A stretch of DNA of 5,209 bases, taken from an uncultured Pseudomonadota bacterium. Its GTDB lineage: Bacteria > Pseudomonadota > Gammaproteobacteria > Burkholderiales > Thiobacillaceae. This document shows, piece by piece, positions 1 to 5,209 of the stretch. Position numbers and translations under genes: made by a program. The notes under the pieces were generated by a model that did no database searches, had not been told where the DNA came from, and saw only the letters and a list, made by a program, of their open reading frames with translations. The number at the start of each line of letters is the position of its first letter. Positions within the stretch are counted from its first letter, which is position 1. The stretch lies in NCBI GenBank assembly GCA_903883985.1, contig CAISDD010000067.1, positions 1-5,209 of the forward strand, given 5' to 3'.

Positions 1-1157
1 CTGGGCAACTCGAACATGATATCCATCAGGCTGTGTTCGATGATGGAACGCAGGCCGCGCGCACCGGTCTTGCGCTTGATCGCGCGGTTGGCGATGGAGG
101 TGAGTGCCTCGTCACGGAATTCCAGTTCCACTCCTTCCATTTGGAACAGCTTCTGAAACTGGCGGGTCAGGGCATTCTTGGGTTCGGTCAGGATCTGCAT
201 CAGCGCCTTGACATCGAGTTCCTCAAGGGTGGCGATCACCGGCAGGCGACCGACGAACTCGGGGATCAGTCCGTACTTGATGAGATCTTCTGGCTCCACC
301 AGGCGGAACACTTCGCCGAGGTCTTTGCGATTGTCCTTGCTTTTCACTTCTGCGCCGAAGCCGATGCCGGATTTCTCGGTGCGGTTGCGTATGACCTTCT
401 CCAGACCGCTGAAGGCCCCCCCGACGATGAACAGGATGTTGGTGGTGTCGACCTGGATGTATTCCTGATTGGGATGCTTGCGCCCTCCCTGCGGCGGCAC
501 AGAGGCGACCGTGCCCTCGATCAGTTTCAACAGGGCCTGTTGCACGCCCTCACCGGAGACATCGCGGGTGATGGAGGGGTTTTCCGAACGCCGCGAAATC
601 TTGTCGATCTCGTCGATGTAGACAATGCCCGTGCGCGCCTTCTCGACGTCGTAATCGCACTTTTGCAGCAGCTTCTGAATGATGTTCTCGACGTCCTCTC
701 CGACATAGCCGGCTTCGGTCAGCGTGGTGGCGTCAGAAATCACGAAGGGCACGTTGAGCAGGCGCGCAAGGGTCTGCGCTAGCAGCGTCTTGCCGGAGCC
801 GGTGGGGCCGATCAAGAGGATGTTGCTCTTGGCCAGTTCGACTTCGTCCTCCTTGCTGCCGCCGGGCTGACGCAAGCGCTTGTAGTGGTTGTATACCGCC
901 ACCGCCAGTGCTCGTTTGGCCGGATCCTGGCCGATCACATACTGATTCAGGGAATCGCGAATCTCCAGCGGAGTGGGCACCTTGTCGCCGACTTCCTTGG
1001 TCCCTTCCTTCTGAACATCCTCGCGGATGATGTCGTTGCACAGATCGACGCATTCATCACAGATGAATACCGAAGGGCCGGCGATGAGCTTGCGCACCTC
1101 CTGCTGACTTTTGCCGCAGAAAGAACAGTAAAGTAGTTTTTCGACGCTTTCAGCCAT
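1..1157 (-). CDS. clpX: ATP-dependent unfoldase subunit ClpX, 3' end cut by the window edge
   Basis: ClpX is the cytoplasmic AAA+ hexamer that recognises tagged proteins, unfolds them with ATP and threads them into ClpP. I translated 385 codons from the ATG at 1157. The N-terminal zinc-binding domain shows Cys11, Cys14, Cys33 and Cys36. The AAA+ module has Walker A GPTGSGKT (117-124, Lys123), the pore loop GYVG (Tyr151), Walker B with Asp182-Glu183, the RKH pore loop (226-228), the IGF loop that docks on ClpP (265-267), and sensor-2 GAR with Arg367. All match E. coli ClpX within a few positions. That protein has about 424 residues, so roughly 40 are missing beyond base 1; this is not a truncation of the gene. 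A modest ribosome site, GGAA, lies 7 nt before the ATG. The gene follows clpP by 47 nt in the same direction and is probably co-transcribed with it. Confidence 0.98.
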   Translation of the reverse strand, partial: MAESVEKLLYCSFCGKSQQEVRKLIAGPSVFICDECVDLCNDIIREDVQKEGTKEVGDKVPTPLEIRDSLNQYVIGQDPAKRALAVAVYNHYKRLRQPGGSKEDEVELAKSNILLIGPTGSGKTLLAQTLARLLNVPFVISDATTLTEAGYVGEDVENIIQKLLQKCDYDVEKARTGIVYIDEIDKISRRSENPSITRDVSGEGVQQALLKLIEGTVASVPPQGGRKHPNQEYIQVDTTNILFIVGGAFSGLEKVIRNRTEKSGIGFGAEVKSKDNRKDLGEVFRLVEPEDLIKYGLIPEFVGRLPVIATLEELDVKALMQILTEPKNALTRQFQKLFQMEGVELEFRDEALTSIANRAIKRKTGARGLRSIIEHSLMDIMFELP

Positions 1158-1204
1158 GTTTCAGTTCCGTACTCATAGTCAATACTTGATAATTGGAGTC
1201 AAGT
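1158..1204 (-). promoter_or_regulatory. clpP-clpX spacer with a small inverted repeat and a weak promoter-like sequence
   Basis: The 47-nt spacer starts directly after the clpP stop codon. Its first 21 nt form a perfect 6-bp inverted repeat (ACTTGA at 1184-1189 against TCAAGT at 1199-1204, 9-nt loop). It has no T-run, so it does not look like an intrinsic terminator. The hexamer TTGACT occurs twice on the minus strand (1202-1197 and 1182-1177). The first copy could be a -35 box, but the best -10 match, TATGAG, sits 19 nt away, so a separate clpX promoter is only a weak possibility. Confidence 0.3.
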
Positions 1205-1825
1205 TTACGCCGCATCCGCGCGGCTTGCCATCACCTTATCGGCGAGGCCGTAGGCGACGGCCGTTTCCGCGCTCATGAAGTTGTCGCGTTCGGTGTCCCG
1301 ATCGATGGTTTCCAGTGTTTGCCCGGTATGTTCCGCCAGCAGGGTATTGAGTCTGGCCTTGAGGTAGAGGATTTCCTTGGCATGGATTTCGATGTCCGAG
1401 GCCTGGCCCTGGAAACCGCCTAGCGGCTGATGAATCATCACCCGCGAGTTGGGCAGCACGAAGCGCTTGCCCTTCGCGCCCGCCGCCAGTAGAAAGGCGC
1501 CCATGCTCGCGGCCTGGCCGACGCACAGGGTGGACACATCCGGTTTGACGAAGCGCATGGTGTCGTAGATCCCCATGCCGGCGGTGATCGAGCCGCCTGG
1601 CGAGTTGATGTAGAGGTAGATGTCCTTGTCCGGATTTTCCGACTCCAGAAACAGCAACTGCGCCACCACCAGGTTGGCGGTCATATCGTTGACCGGCCCC
1701 ACCAGGAAAATGACGCGTTCCTTCAGCAGGCGCGAGTAGATATCGTAGGCGCGTTCACCGCGGCCACTCTGCTCGACAACCATGGGGATCACCCCCAGGT
1801 CGGAGGGTTCTAGAGTCCAGGGCAT
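1205..1825 (-). CDS. clpP: ATP-dependent Clp protease proteolytic subunit ClpP
   Basis: ClpP is the serine peptidase that assembles into two stacked heptameric rings in the cytoplasm and degrades chains fed by ClpX or ClpA. The 206-residue product has the usual family length (E. coli 207). The catalytic triad is visible: Ser107 in GQAASMGA, His132 in MIHQPLGG and Asp181 in ERDNFMS. The oxyanion and substrate-binding segment INSPGGS (73-79) is present, as is the conserved core opening IPMVVEQ..RGERAYDIYSRLLKERVIFL. By comparison with E. coli, about ten N-terminal residues probably form a propeptide removed by self-cleavage. The ATG shares one base with the TAA of tig (TAATG), so translation is likely coupled to trigger factor. 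A GGGAA sequence inside the end of tig, about 8 nt upstream, can act as ribosome site. The stop is TAA. Confidence 0.98.
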   Translation of the reverse strand: MPWTLEPSDLGVIPMVVEQSGRGERAYDIYSRLLKERVIFLVGPVNDMTANLVVAQLLFLESENPDKDIYLYINSPGGSITAGMGIYDTMRFVKPDVSTLCVGQAASMGAFLLAAGAKGKRFVLPNSRVMIHQPLGGFQGQASDIEIHAKEILYLKARLNTLLAEHTGQTLETIDRDTERDNFMSAETAVAYGLADKVMASRADAA

Positions 1826-3111
1826 TATTTGGTTCCCATCAATTTTTCGAGGGTAGTGGGCTCGTCGCTTACCTGAGCGTGTTTCAGCACCCAGTTGACG
1901 AGGTTTTCTTCAAGCACCAGGGCGCGCGCCTCATTCAAGCGTTCGCTGTTCTGGTGATACCAGGCGACCACCTCGGAGGGGTCTTCATAGCTCCGGGAAA
2001 ATTCGTCCACCAGTGCCTGCACCTGTTCTTGCGGCGCGGTGATGCCATTGGCGCGCACCACTTCGTCCATCAACAGTCCCAGCGCAACCCGGCGCCTGGC
2101 CATGGGTTCGAAGGTTTCTTCGTTCAGGCGGAGGTCCTGCTCGCGCACGCCCCGTGACTTTAAATCGGTCACGGCCTTTTCCATCAGGGCGCGGCGTTCC
2201 ATCCGAACCAGGCTGGCGGGCACGTCGAACGGCGTGATCTCCAGAAGCCCGTTCAACACATGCTCCTTGATCCGCGCCTGGACGCGGCGCTTGGCCTCGC
2301 GAGCCAGGTTCTCCTTGATTTCCTCGCGCAGTTTGACGATGCCGCCCTCATGCACGCCCAGATTTTGCGCCAACGCTTCGTCCACTTCCGGCAGGTGTGC
2401 TTCCTGCACCGATTTCATGGTGACGGTGAACGAGGCAGTTTTGCCGATCAGTTCCTTGGCGAAATAGTCTTCGGGGAAGCTTACGTCGAAAGTCTTGCTC
2501 TCCCCGGCCTTCATGCCTGTGAGGTTGCCCTCGAAATCCTTGAGTGTGCGGCCTTCTCCCAGCAGCAATGGAAAATCGCGGGACTCGCCCCCCTCGAAGG
2601 CTTCGCCGCCGATGCTGCCGACAAAGTCGATGTGGACACGGTCGCTGTCTTTCGCCTCGCGCTCGGCCGTCTGGTATTGCACGCGCTGCGCGCGCAACAC
2701 CTCCAGCGTGCGGTCGACGTCGGCATCACTCACCTCCACGATCGGGCGCGTCACCTTGATGGTGGACAAGTCGCCCACCGTGATTTGCGGGAATACATCG
2801 AACAGCACCAGGAAGCCGCCGCCCTCGACTGTGACAAATTCGGGGTGGCCGGCCACGTTGAGCTTGTGTGCCTGCACCGCTTGGGAGAACTGCCGCAGCA
2901 AGACATCGCTTACCACCTCACCGTGAATCTCGCCGGAATAGCGCGCCGCCACCAACTTGAGCGGCGCCTTGCCAGGCCTGAAACCGTCGATGCGTGTCTC
3001 CCTGGCGATCTTGCCCAGTCGCTTGGAGACTTCCGCCTCGATTTCGGCGTGATTGAGGTTCAGTGTCATGCGACGGGAAAGTCCGTCCAGCGTTTCCAGG
3101 GTTGCAGTCAT
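1825..3111 (-). CDS. tig: Trigger factor, ribosome-bound chaperone and peptidyl-prolyl isomerase
   Basis: Trigger factor binds near the ribosome exit tunnel and shields nascent chains. From the ATG at 3111 the product has 428 residues (E. coli 432). The ribosome-binding signature GFRPGKAP falls at 43-50, exactly where E. coli has GFRKGKVP. The N-terminal domain is followed by an FKBP-type isomerase domain at about 150-235 (DRVHIDFVGSIGGEAFEGG, then FPEDYFAKELIGK), and by the helical C-terminal chaperone arms (LREEIKENLAREAKRR onward). I chose the ATG at 3111 because MTATLETLDGLSRRM aligns with the family start. The frame stays open upstream through a GTG at 3120 to a TTG at 3141, but these would add residues the family lacks. 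The ribosome site is weak (TGGA just upstream). The stop overlaps clpP by one base, so tig is probably the first gene of a tig-clpP-clpX operon. Confidence 0.97.
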   Translation of the reverse strand: MTATLETLDGLSRRMTLNLNHAEIEAEVSKRLGKIARETRIDGFRPGKAPLKLVAARYSGEIHGEVVSDVLLRQFSQAVQAHKLNVAGHPEFVTVEGGGFLVLFDVFPQITVGDLSTIKVTRPIVEVSDADVDRTLEVLRAQRVQYQTAEREAKDSDRVHIDFVGSIGGEAFEGGESRDFPLLLGEGRTLKDFEGNLTGMKAGESKTFDVSFPEDYFAKELIGKTASFTVTMKSVQEAHLPEVDEALAQNLGVHEGGIVKLREEIKENLAREAKRRVQARIKEHVLNGLLEITPFDVPASLVRMERRALMEKAVTDLKSRGVREQDLRLNEETFEPMARRRVALGLLMDEVVRANGITAPQEQVQALVDEFSRSYEDPSEVVAWYHQNSERLNEARALVLEENLVNWVLKHAQVSDEPTTLEKLMGTK

Positions 3112-3145
3112 GTTATCCACGATGAATGAATGAGTTATCAAGGTT

Positions 3146-3242
3146 CATGGGCGGTGGCCTTCGAGCCCGGACAGCGGCGAGTACCGCTCACCGAGTGTCA
3201 CGCCTGGAAGCAGCGCGGCTGACTCGAATGCCACCGCCCATG
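3146..3242. repeat. Large near-perfect inverted repeat in the tig 5' leader
   Basis: Two 20-nt arms, 3146-3165 and 3223-3242, are reverse complements with a single mismatch. The outer 13 bp (CATGGGCGGTGGC) are perfect. The 57-nt interior also folds: AGCGG and CCGCT (3173-3177, 3184-3188) pair around a 6-nt loop, and 3193-3225 forms an imperfect palindrome that would compete with the inner part of the long stem. The element ends 34 nt before the tig ATG. No T-run follows on either side, so it is not a simple intrinsic terminator. I see no target-site duplication. It may be a structured mRNA leader, an RNase III substrate, or a small palindromic repeat. Confidence 0.75.
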
Positions 3243-3250
3243 ATGGTGCA

Positions 3251-3274
3251 ATAAAAACCAGCCCCCACAGGCTG
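3251..3274 (-). terminator. Candidate intrinsic terminator or attenuator upstream of tig
   Basis: On the minus strand CAGCC (3274-3270) pairs with GGCTG (3263-3259) around a 6-nt loop. After one G come five T residues and then AT. An alternative stem, CCAGC with GCTGG, abuts the same T-run. The stem is short (5 bp) but GC-rich. It would end transcripts arriving from ubiG or from the candidate promoter near 3370. Because tig lies 140 nt downstream on the same strand, it could be an attenuator instead of a full stop. Confidence 0.5.
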
Positions 3275-3363
3275 CGCTGGAACCGAAGTTCCTCCCACGC
3301 ACATTGTGTTGGAGAGGCTGCGATCTCCTCGGGCCTTACCGGAAAAGCCGAGAATGAAGTAGT
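3251..3363 (-). ncRNA. Candidate structured leader or terminated small RNA, about 110 nt
   Basis: Between a plausible promoter and the terminator-like hairpin, the minus strand folds into consecutive stems. Hairpin I uses CTCGG and CCGAG (3352-3348 with 3332-3328) and a further short inner stem. Hairpin II uses GGAGA and TCTCC (3328-3324 with 3315-3311), sharing base 3328 with hairpin I. Hairpin III is GGAAC-UUCG-GUUCC (3292-3279), a UUCG tetraloop with the favoured C-G closing pair. Extra pairs UGCG/CGCA and CACA/UGUG extend hairpin III to 3266-3308. In that form it overlaps the 5' arm of the terminator, so the two folds exclude each other. I found no signature of 6S RNA, 4.5S RNA, tRNA or a riboswitch class I know. 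The existence of a discrete RNA is an inference from by-eye folding. Confidence 0.35.
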
Positions 3364-3368
3364 TGGGC

Positions 3369-3395
3369 ATTTTATCATGACAGACGCACACACAA
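3369..3395 (-). promoter_or_regulatory. Candidate sigma-70 extended -10 promoter for the tig operon
   Basis: The minus strand reads TGATAAAAT at 3377-3369: a TG-N extended -10 followed by TAAAAT, which matches TATAAT at five of six positions. A weak -35-like TTGTGT lies at 3395-3390 with a short 15-nt spacer, so the extended -10 would carry most of the activity. The predicted start of transcription is near 3362, giving a tig leader of about 250 nt. This is the best promoter-like sequence I found between ubiG and tig. Confidence 0.45.
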
Positions 3396-3434
3396 GGCAT
3401 GCGAAAGTCACTCGCGTGCTGACTGCGCGACGGT

Positions 3435-3460
3435 GCCTCGACCCGGCGCCTCGAACCGGT
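3435..3460. repeat. Two-copy imperfect 13-bp tandem repeat after ubiG
   Basis: GCCTCGACCCGGC (3435-3447) is followed immediately by GCCTCGAACCGGT (3448-3460), with two differences. It lies just after the ubiG stop codon. The segment is GC-rich and can form small CCGG-based stems, but no T-run follows on the minus strand, so I do not call a terminator. Confidence 0.5.
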
Positions 3461-3471
3461 GCGTATCCGGC

Positions 3472-4167
3472 TCAGGCCTTGCGGCAGGCCATCAGGTAGT
3501 TGACATCGGTGTCCTGTTCCAGACGATAGACCTTGGTGAGGGGGTTGTACGTCATGCCCATGATCTGCGTGGGCTCCAGTCTGGCCCGGCGGGCGTAGTC
3601 GGCGAGTTCGTGCGGGTGCAGAAACCTGGCCCATTCGTGGGTGCCACGCGGTAGCAGGCTGAGCACATATTCGGCACCCAGGATGGCATACAGGTAGCTC
3701 TTGGCGTTTCGATTCAGGGTGGAAAAAAATACCCAACCTCCAGACTTTACCATGGTGGCACAGGCCGCCACGATGGAGGCGGGATCGGGCACGTGTTCCA
3801 GCATTTCCATGCAGGTCACCACATCAAATGCTTCTGGCTGTTCGCAGGCCAGGTCTTCTGCGGCGATCAGTCGGTAGTCGAGACGAACCCCGCTTTCGAG
3901 CAGGTGCAGACGGGCAACCTTGAGTGCTTTCTCGGAGAGGTCGATGCCGGTGACCTGTGCGCCGATCGCCGCCATGCTTTCGGCCAGGATGCCGCCGCCG
4001 CAGCCGACGTCGAGTACGCGCTTGCCCGGCAGGACGGCTTGGGTTGCGATCCACTCCAGACGCAGCGGATTGATATCGTGCAGGGATTTGAATTCGGATT
4101 CCGGATCCCACCAGCGGTGGGCAAGTTGGCTGAATTTGTCCAGTTCAGCCTGGTCGGCGTTGGCCAT
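3472..4167 (-). CDS. ubiG: Ubiquinone biosynthesis O-methyltransferase UbiG
   Basis: UbiG carries out both SAM-dependent O-methylations of ubiquinone synthesis (the 2-polyprenyl-6-hydroxyphenol and 3-demethylubiquinol steps) at the cytoplasmic membrane. The 231-residue product has the family layout: the N-terminal FSQLAHRWWDPESEFKSLHDINPLRL (13-37), SAM motif I VLDVGCGGG (51-59), acidic residue Asp76 in GIDLSEKAL, motif EMLEHVPDP (121-129), and the UbiG-typical segment FFSTLNRNAKSYLYAILGAEYVL (147-169) followed by RGTHEWARFLHPHEL. E. coli UbiG has 240 residues, so length is normal. The ATG at 4167 is well supported: a GAGG ribosome site (4176-4173) lies 5 nt upstream. No partner Ubi gene is adjacent, and wide gaps on both sides suggest a unit of its own. 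I found no convincing promoter in the gap before it. Confidence 0.96.
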   Translation of the reverse strand: MANADQAELDKFSQLAHRWWDPESEFKSLHDINPLRLEWIATQAVLPGKRVLDVGCGGGILAESMAAIGAQVTGIDLSEKALKVARLHLLESGVRLDYRLIAAEDLACEQPEAFDVVTCMEMLEHVPDPASIVAACATMVKSGGWVFFSTLNRNAKSYLYAILGAEYVLSLLPRGTHEWARFLHPHELADYARRARLEPTQIMGMTYNPLTKVYRLEQDTDVNYLMACRKA

Positions 4168-4172
4168 GAGAA

Positions 4173-4176
4173 CCTC
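4173..4176 (-). promoter_or_regulatory. Ribosome binding site of ubiG
   Basis: GAGG on the minus strand ends 5 nt before the ATG at 4167. It is the clearest Shine-Dalgarno sequence in the window and fixes the ubiG start. Confidence 0.7.
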
Positions 4177-4249
4177 GTAGTTGGCAGAGTTGCCGGGATT
4201 GTCTTGCAGGCAGGCGCTTTGTGCCAGGGAAGTACTGATTAATTGCTTA

Positions 4250-4320
4250 CCGTTCGGGCTGAGCTTGTCGAAGCCCTTGATTTTAAGGAGTGGGCACTTC
4301 GACAGGCTCAGTGCGAACGG
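4250..4320. repeat. Paired REP-like palindromic element (BIME-like)
   Basis: The arms 4250-4273 and 4297-4320 are 24-nt reverse complements with three mismatches, separated by 23 nt. Each arm is of the CCGTTCG..CTGAGC.TGTCGAAG type, which I recall as a dispersed intergenic repeat in many proteobacterial genomes. The left copy also forms its own small stem (GGGCT with AGCCC, 4256-4276). The pair lies 3' of one gene and 5' of another, a usual place for REP elements, where they may stabilise the upstream mRNA end, slow transcription or bind gyrase or IHF. REP elements can be spread by RAYT transposases; none is in this window. Confidence 0.8.
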
Positions 4321-4337
4321 ATTTACTCAGCGGCTCC

Positions 4338-4685
4338 CTACCCACCCGACTGTATTGCCTGGAAGTGGTGCAGGAAAAGGGCTTCCAGTTCGTCGATGAC
4401 CTGGCTTGCCACCTTGCCGTGCACCAGATGCTGGGTCATGAGGCCCGAGGTCTCGTGCAATATCCTGGCGCGGTCCAGCATGGGATAGTTTTCGCGTAAG
4501 CGTTTGATCGCCTTCACCACGCTTTCCTGACCGGGACGAGGGATGCCCAGCGGCTCGTTGGCTACCTCAGGCAATTCCGGCTGGGCGCGGGCGAGCATGA
4601 ACTCCACATAGTCGAACAGGCCTTCCTGGCGGCTGGCGGGGAGTGCGCGGTAGAGGCGCAGCAAACGACGTTCGTTAGCCGTCAT
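4338..4685 (-). CDS. Uncharacterised 115-residue protein coupled to a LysR-type regulator
   Basis: I do not recognise a family with certainty. The product is soluble in appearance, with no signal peptide or membrane segment. Residues 1-33 look like an amphipathic helical pair (RRLLRLYRALPASRQEGLFDYVEFMLAR), loosely similar to the LP..R.E.L.F.EFL pattern of small DUF2281-type proteins; that similarity is only an impression. A proline-rich linker (LPEVANEPLGIPRPG, 38-52) leads to a helical C-terminal half containing AIKRLRENYPMLDR and ETSGLMTQHLVHGKVASQVIDELEALFLHHF. Its ATG shares a base with the regulator's TAA (TAATG), so the two are very likely translated together and may share a pathway. 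It could be an accessory protein of the regulator or an unrelated passenger. It ends with TAG just before the REP-like pair. Confidence 0.85.
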   Translation of the reverse strand: MTANERRLLRLYRALPASRQEGLFDYVEFMLARAQPELPEVANEPLGIPRPGQESVVKAIKRLRENYPMLDRARILHETSGLMTQHLVHGKVASQVIDELEALFLHHFQAIQSGG

Positions 4686-5209
4686 TACAATTTCCGGGGC
4701 AGTGCGTATTCCTTGATCAGGGGACTCTTATCGAGGAAGTCCAGGAAGGACTGGAGCAGCTTGCTGCGGAATTTCTCCTGTGGATAGACCAGCGAGAGTT
4801 GCCGGCGCAGCGGCGGGTTTAGCGGGATGGCGATGAGCTCGCCCAGTTTCACTTCCTTGACCACGGTGGTACTCGACACCACGGCCACGCCCAGGCCGGC
4901 GGCGACTGCACCCTTGATCGCCTCGCGGCTGCCCAGTTCCATGACCAGGTTGAGCTCGTCGAGATTGACTCCATTCACGCGCAGAAATTCGTCGATGCAC
5001 TCGCGCGTCCCAGAGCCGGATTCTCGGCTGATATAAGGGTGATCGGCTACTTGGCGGGGGCTGGCGGACACCGCGCCGGCGAGATCGGAGAAGGGCGCGC
5101 AGATCATCACCAGCTCATCCTCGCAGCACACCTCGGTCACCAGATTCGGATGGTGCGAGGGCGATTCGATCAGACCCAGGTCGAGCGTGTGATCGGCCAC
5201 CTTGTTCTC
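4685..5209 (-). CDS. LysR-type transcriptional regulator, C-terminal effector-binding part (5' end off the window)
   Basis: The frame is open to the window edge and gives 174 residues, so the N-terminal winged helix-turn-helix and the linker (typically about 120 residues) lie beyond it. What is visible is the periplasmic-binding-protein-like effector domain: DLGLIESP near the start, SRESGSGTRECIDEFL (the (R)E.GSGTR segment that lines the ligand pocket in CysL- and CbbR-like regulators), then LGSREAIKGAVAAGLGVAVVS, and LRRQLSLVYPQEKFRSKLLQSFLDFL near the end. These features suggest the CysL/CbbR/YeiE side of the LysR family, which often controls sulfur, nitrogen or carbon-fixation genes, but the ligand and targets cannot be read from this fragment. 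A GTG at 5200 lies inside the domain and is not the start. The stop overlaps the start of the next gene. Confidence 0.93.
   Translation of the reverse strand, partial: ENKVADHTLDLGLIESPSHHPNLVTEVCCEDELVMICAPFSDLAGAVSASPRQVADHPYISRESGSGTRECIDEFLRVNGVNLDELNLVMELGSREAIKGAVAAGLGVAVVSSTTVVKEVKLGELIAIPLNPPLRRQLSLVYPQEKFRSKLLQSFLDFLDKSPLIKEYALPRKL

Noticed and set aside
33..782. Long plus-strand open frame of 249 codons
   Set aside because: It is antisense to clpX, whose motifs are all intact. The frame is a by-product of GC-rich codon use and has no recognisable domain.
2260..3129. Long plus-strand open frame of 289 codons
   Set aside because: It is antisense to tig and mirrors its codon pattern. 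The histidine- and leucine-rich product resembles no family I know.
3112..3141. Longer trigger factor starting at TTG (3141) or GTG (3120)
   Set aside because: These starts add residues the family lacks. The ATG at 3111 places the ribosome-binding signature at the same position as in E. coli.
3193..3225. Plus-strand resemblance to the 4.5S (SRP) RNA apical loop, through TGGAAGCAGC
   Set aside because: The conserved symmetric and asymmetric loop sequence around GGAAGGAAGCAGC is not present, and the flanking stems do not match.
3251..3363. 6S RNA, suggested by CAGCCTGTGGGGGC, which resembles part of the 3' strand of 6S RNA
   Set aside because: The element is about 110 nt, far shorter than 6S RNA, and the conserved 5' strand and closing stem are absent.
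3145..3411. Minus-strand frame of 88 codons across the tig leader
   Set aside because: It starts at a GTG with no ribosome site, upstream of the candidate promoter, and its frame runs through the hairpins and the inverted repeat. The product looks random.
3425..3471. tRNA T-arm-like GGTTCGAGGC on the minus strand after ubiG
   Set aside because: No acceptor stem, D-arm or anticodon arm can be assembled around it; it belongs to the short tandem repeat.
3188..3736. Minus-strand frame of 182 codons overlapping ubiG
   Set aside because: Most of it lies out of frame inside ubiG, and no domain is visible.
4208..4233. Sigma-54-like TGGCAC sequence upstream of ubiG
   Set aside because: The GG and GC elements are 12 nt apart, not the 10 nt that sigma-54 promoters need.

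Overview
This window comes from a proteobacterial chromosome, most likely a betaproteobacterium or a closely related gammaproteobacterium. The evidence is the gene order tig-clpP-clpX, a UbiG methyltransferase (ubiquinone pathway), and protein sequences very close to those lineages. The LysR fragment and the small protein beside it do not narrow this further. Base composition is moderately GC-rich and even, and nothing suggests a recently acquired island. Every gene lies on the minus strand, so transcription runs from high to low coordinates.

In transcription order, the window opens inside the effector-binding half of a LysR-type regulator (4685-5209, 5' end off the window). It overlaps by one base (TAATG) an uncharacterised 115-residue protein (4338-4685). 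A 170-bp gap follows, holding a pair of REP-like sequences in inverted orientation (4250-4320). Next is ubiG (3472-4167). A 360-bp gene-free stretch (3112-3471) then holds a short imperfect tandem repeat, a plausible extended -10 promoter, several small hairpins (one with a UUCG tetraloop), an intrinsic-terminator-like hairpin with a T-run, and a near-perfect 20-bp inverted repeat.

The proteostasis cluster comes next: trigger factor (tig, 1825-3111), the ClpP peptidase (1205-1825, overlapping tig by one base in TAATG) and the ClpX unfoldase (1-1157, last roughly 40 residues off the window). Trigger factor receives nascent chains at the ribosome exit tunnel. ClpX selects, unfolds and threads substrates into the ClpP barrel. 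Co-transcription would tie folding and degradation capacity together.

The coding genes look intact and canonical. The most interesting material is non-coding: the leader in front of tig, whose predicted hairpins include a terminator and a mutually exclusive alternative fold, followed by the large inverted repeat. It could be a terminated small RNA or an attenuator for the tig-clpP-clpX operon. I did not recognise it as a known RNA family, and all folding was done by eye.
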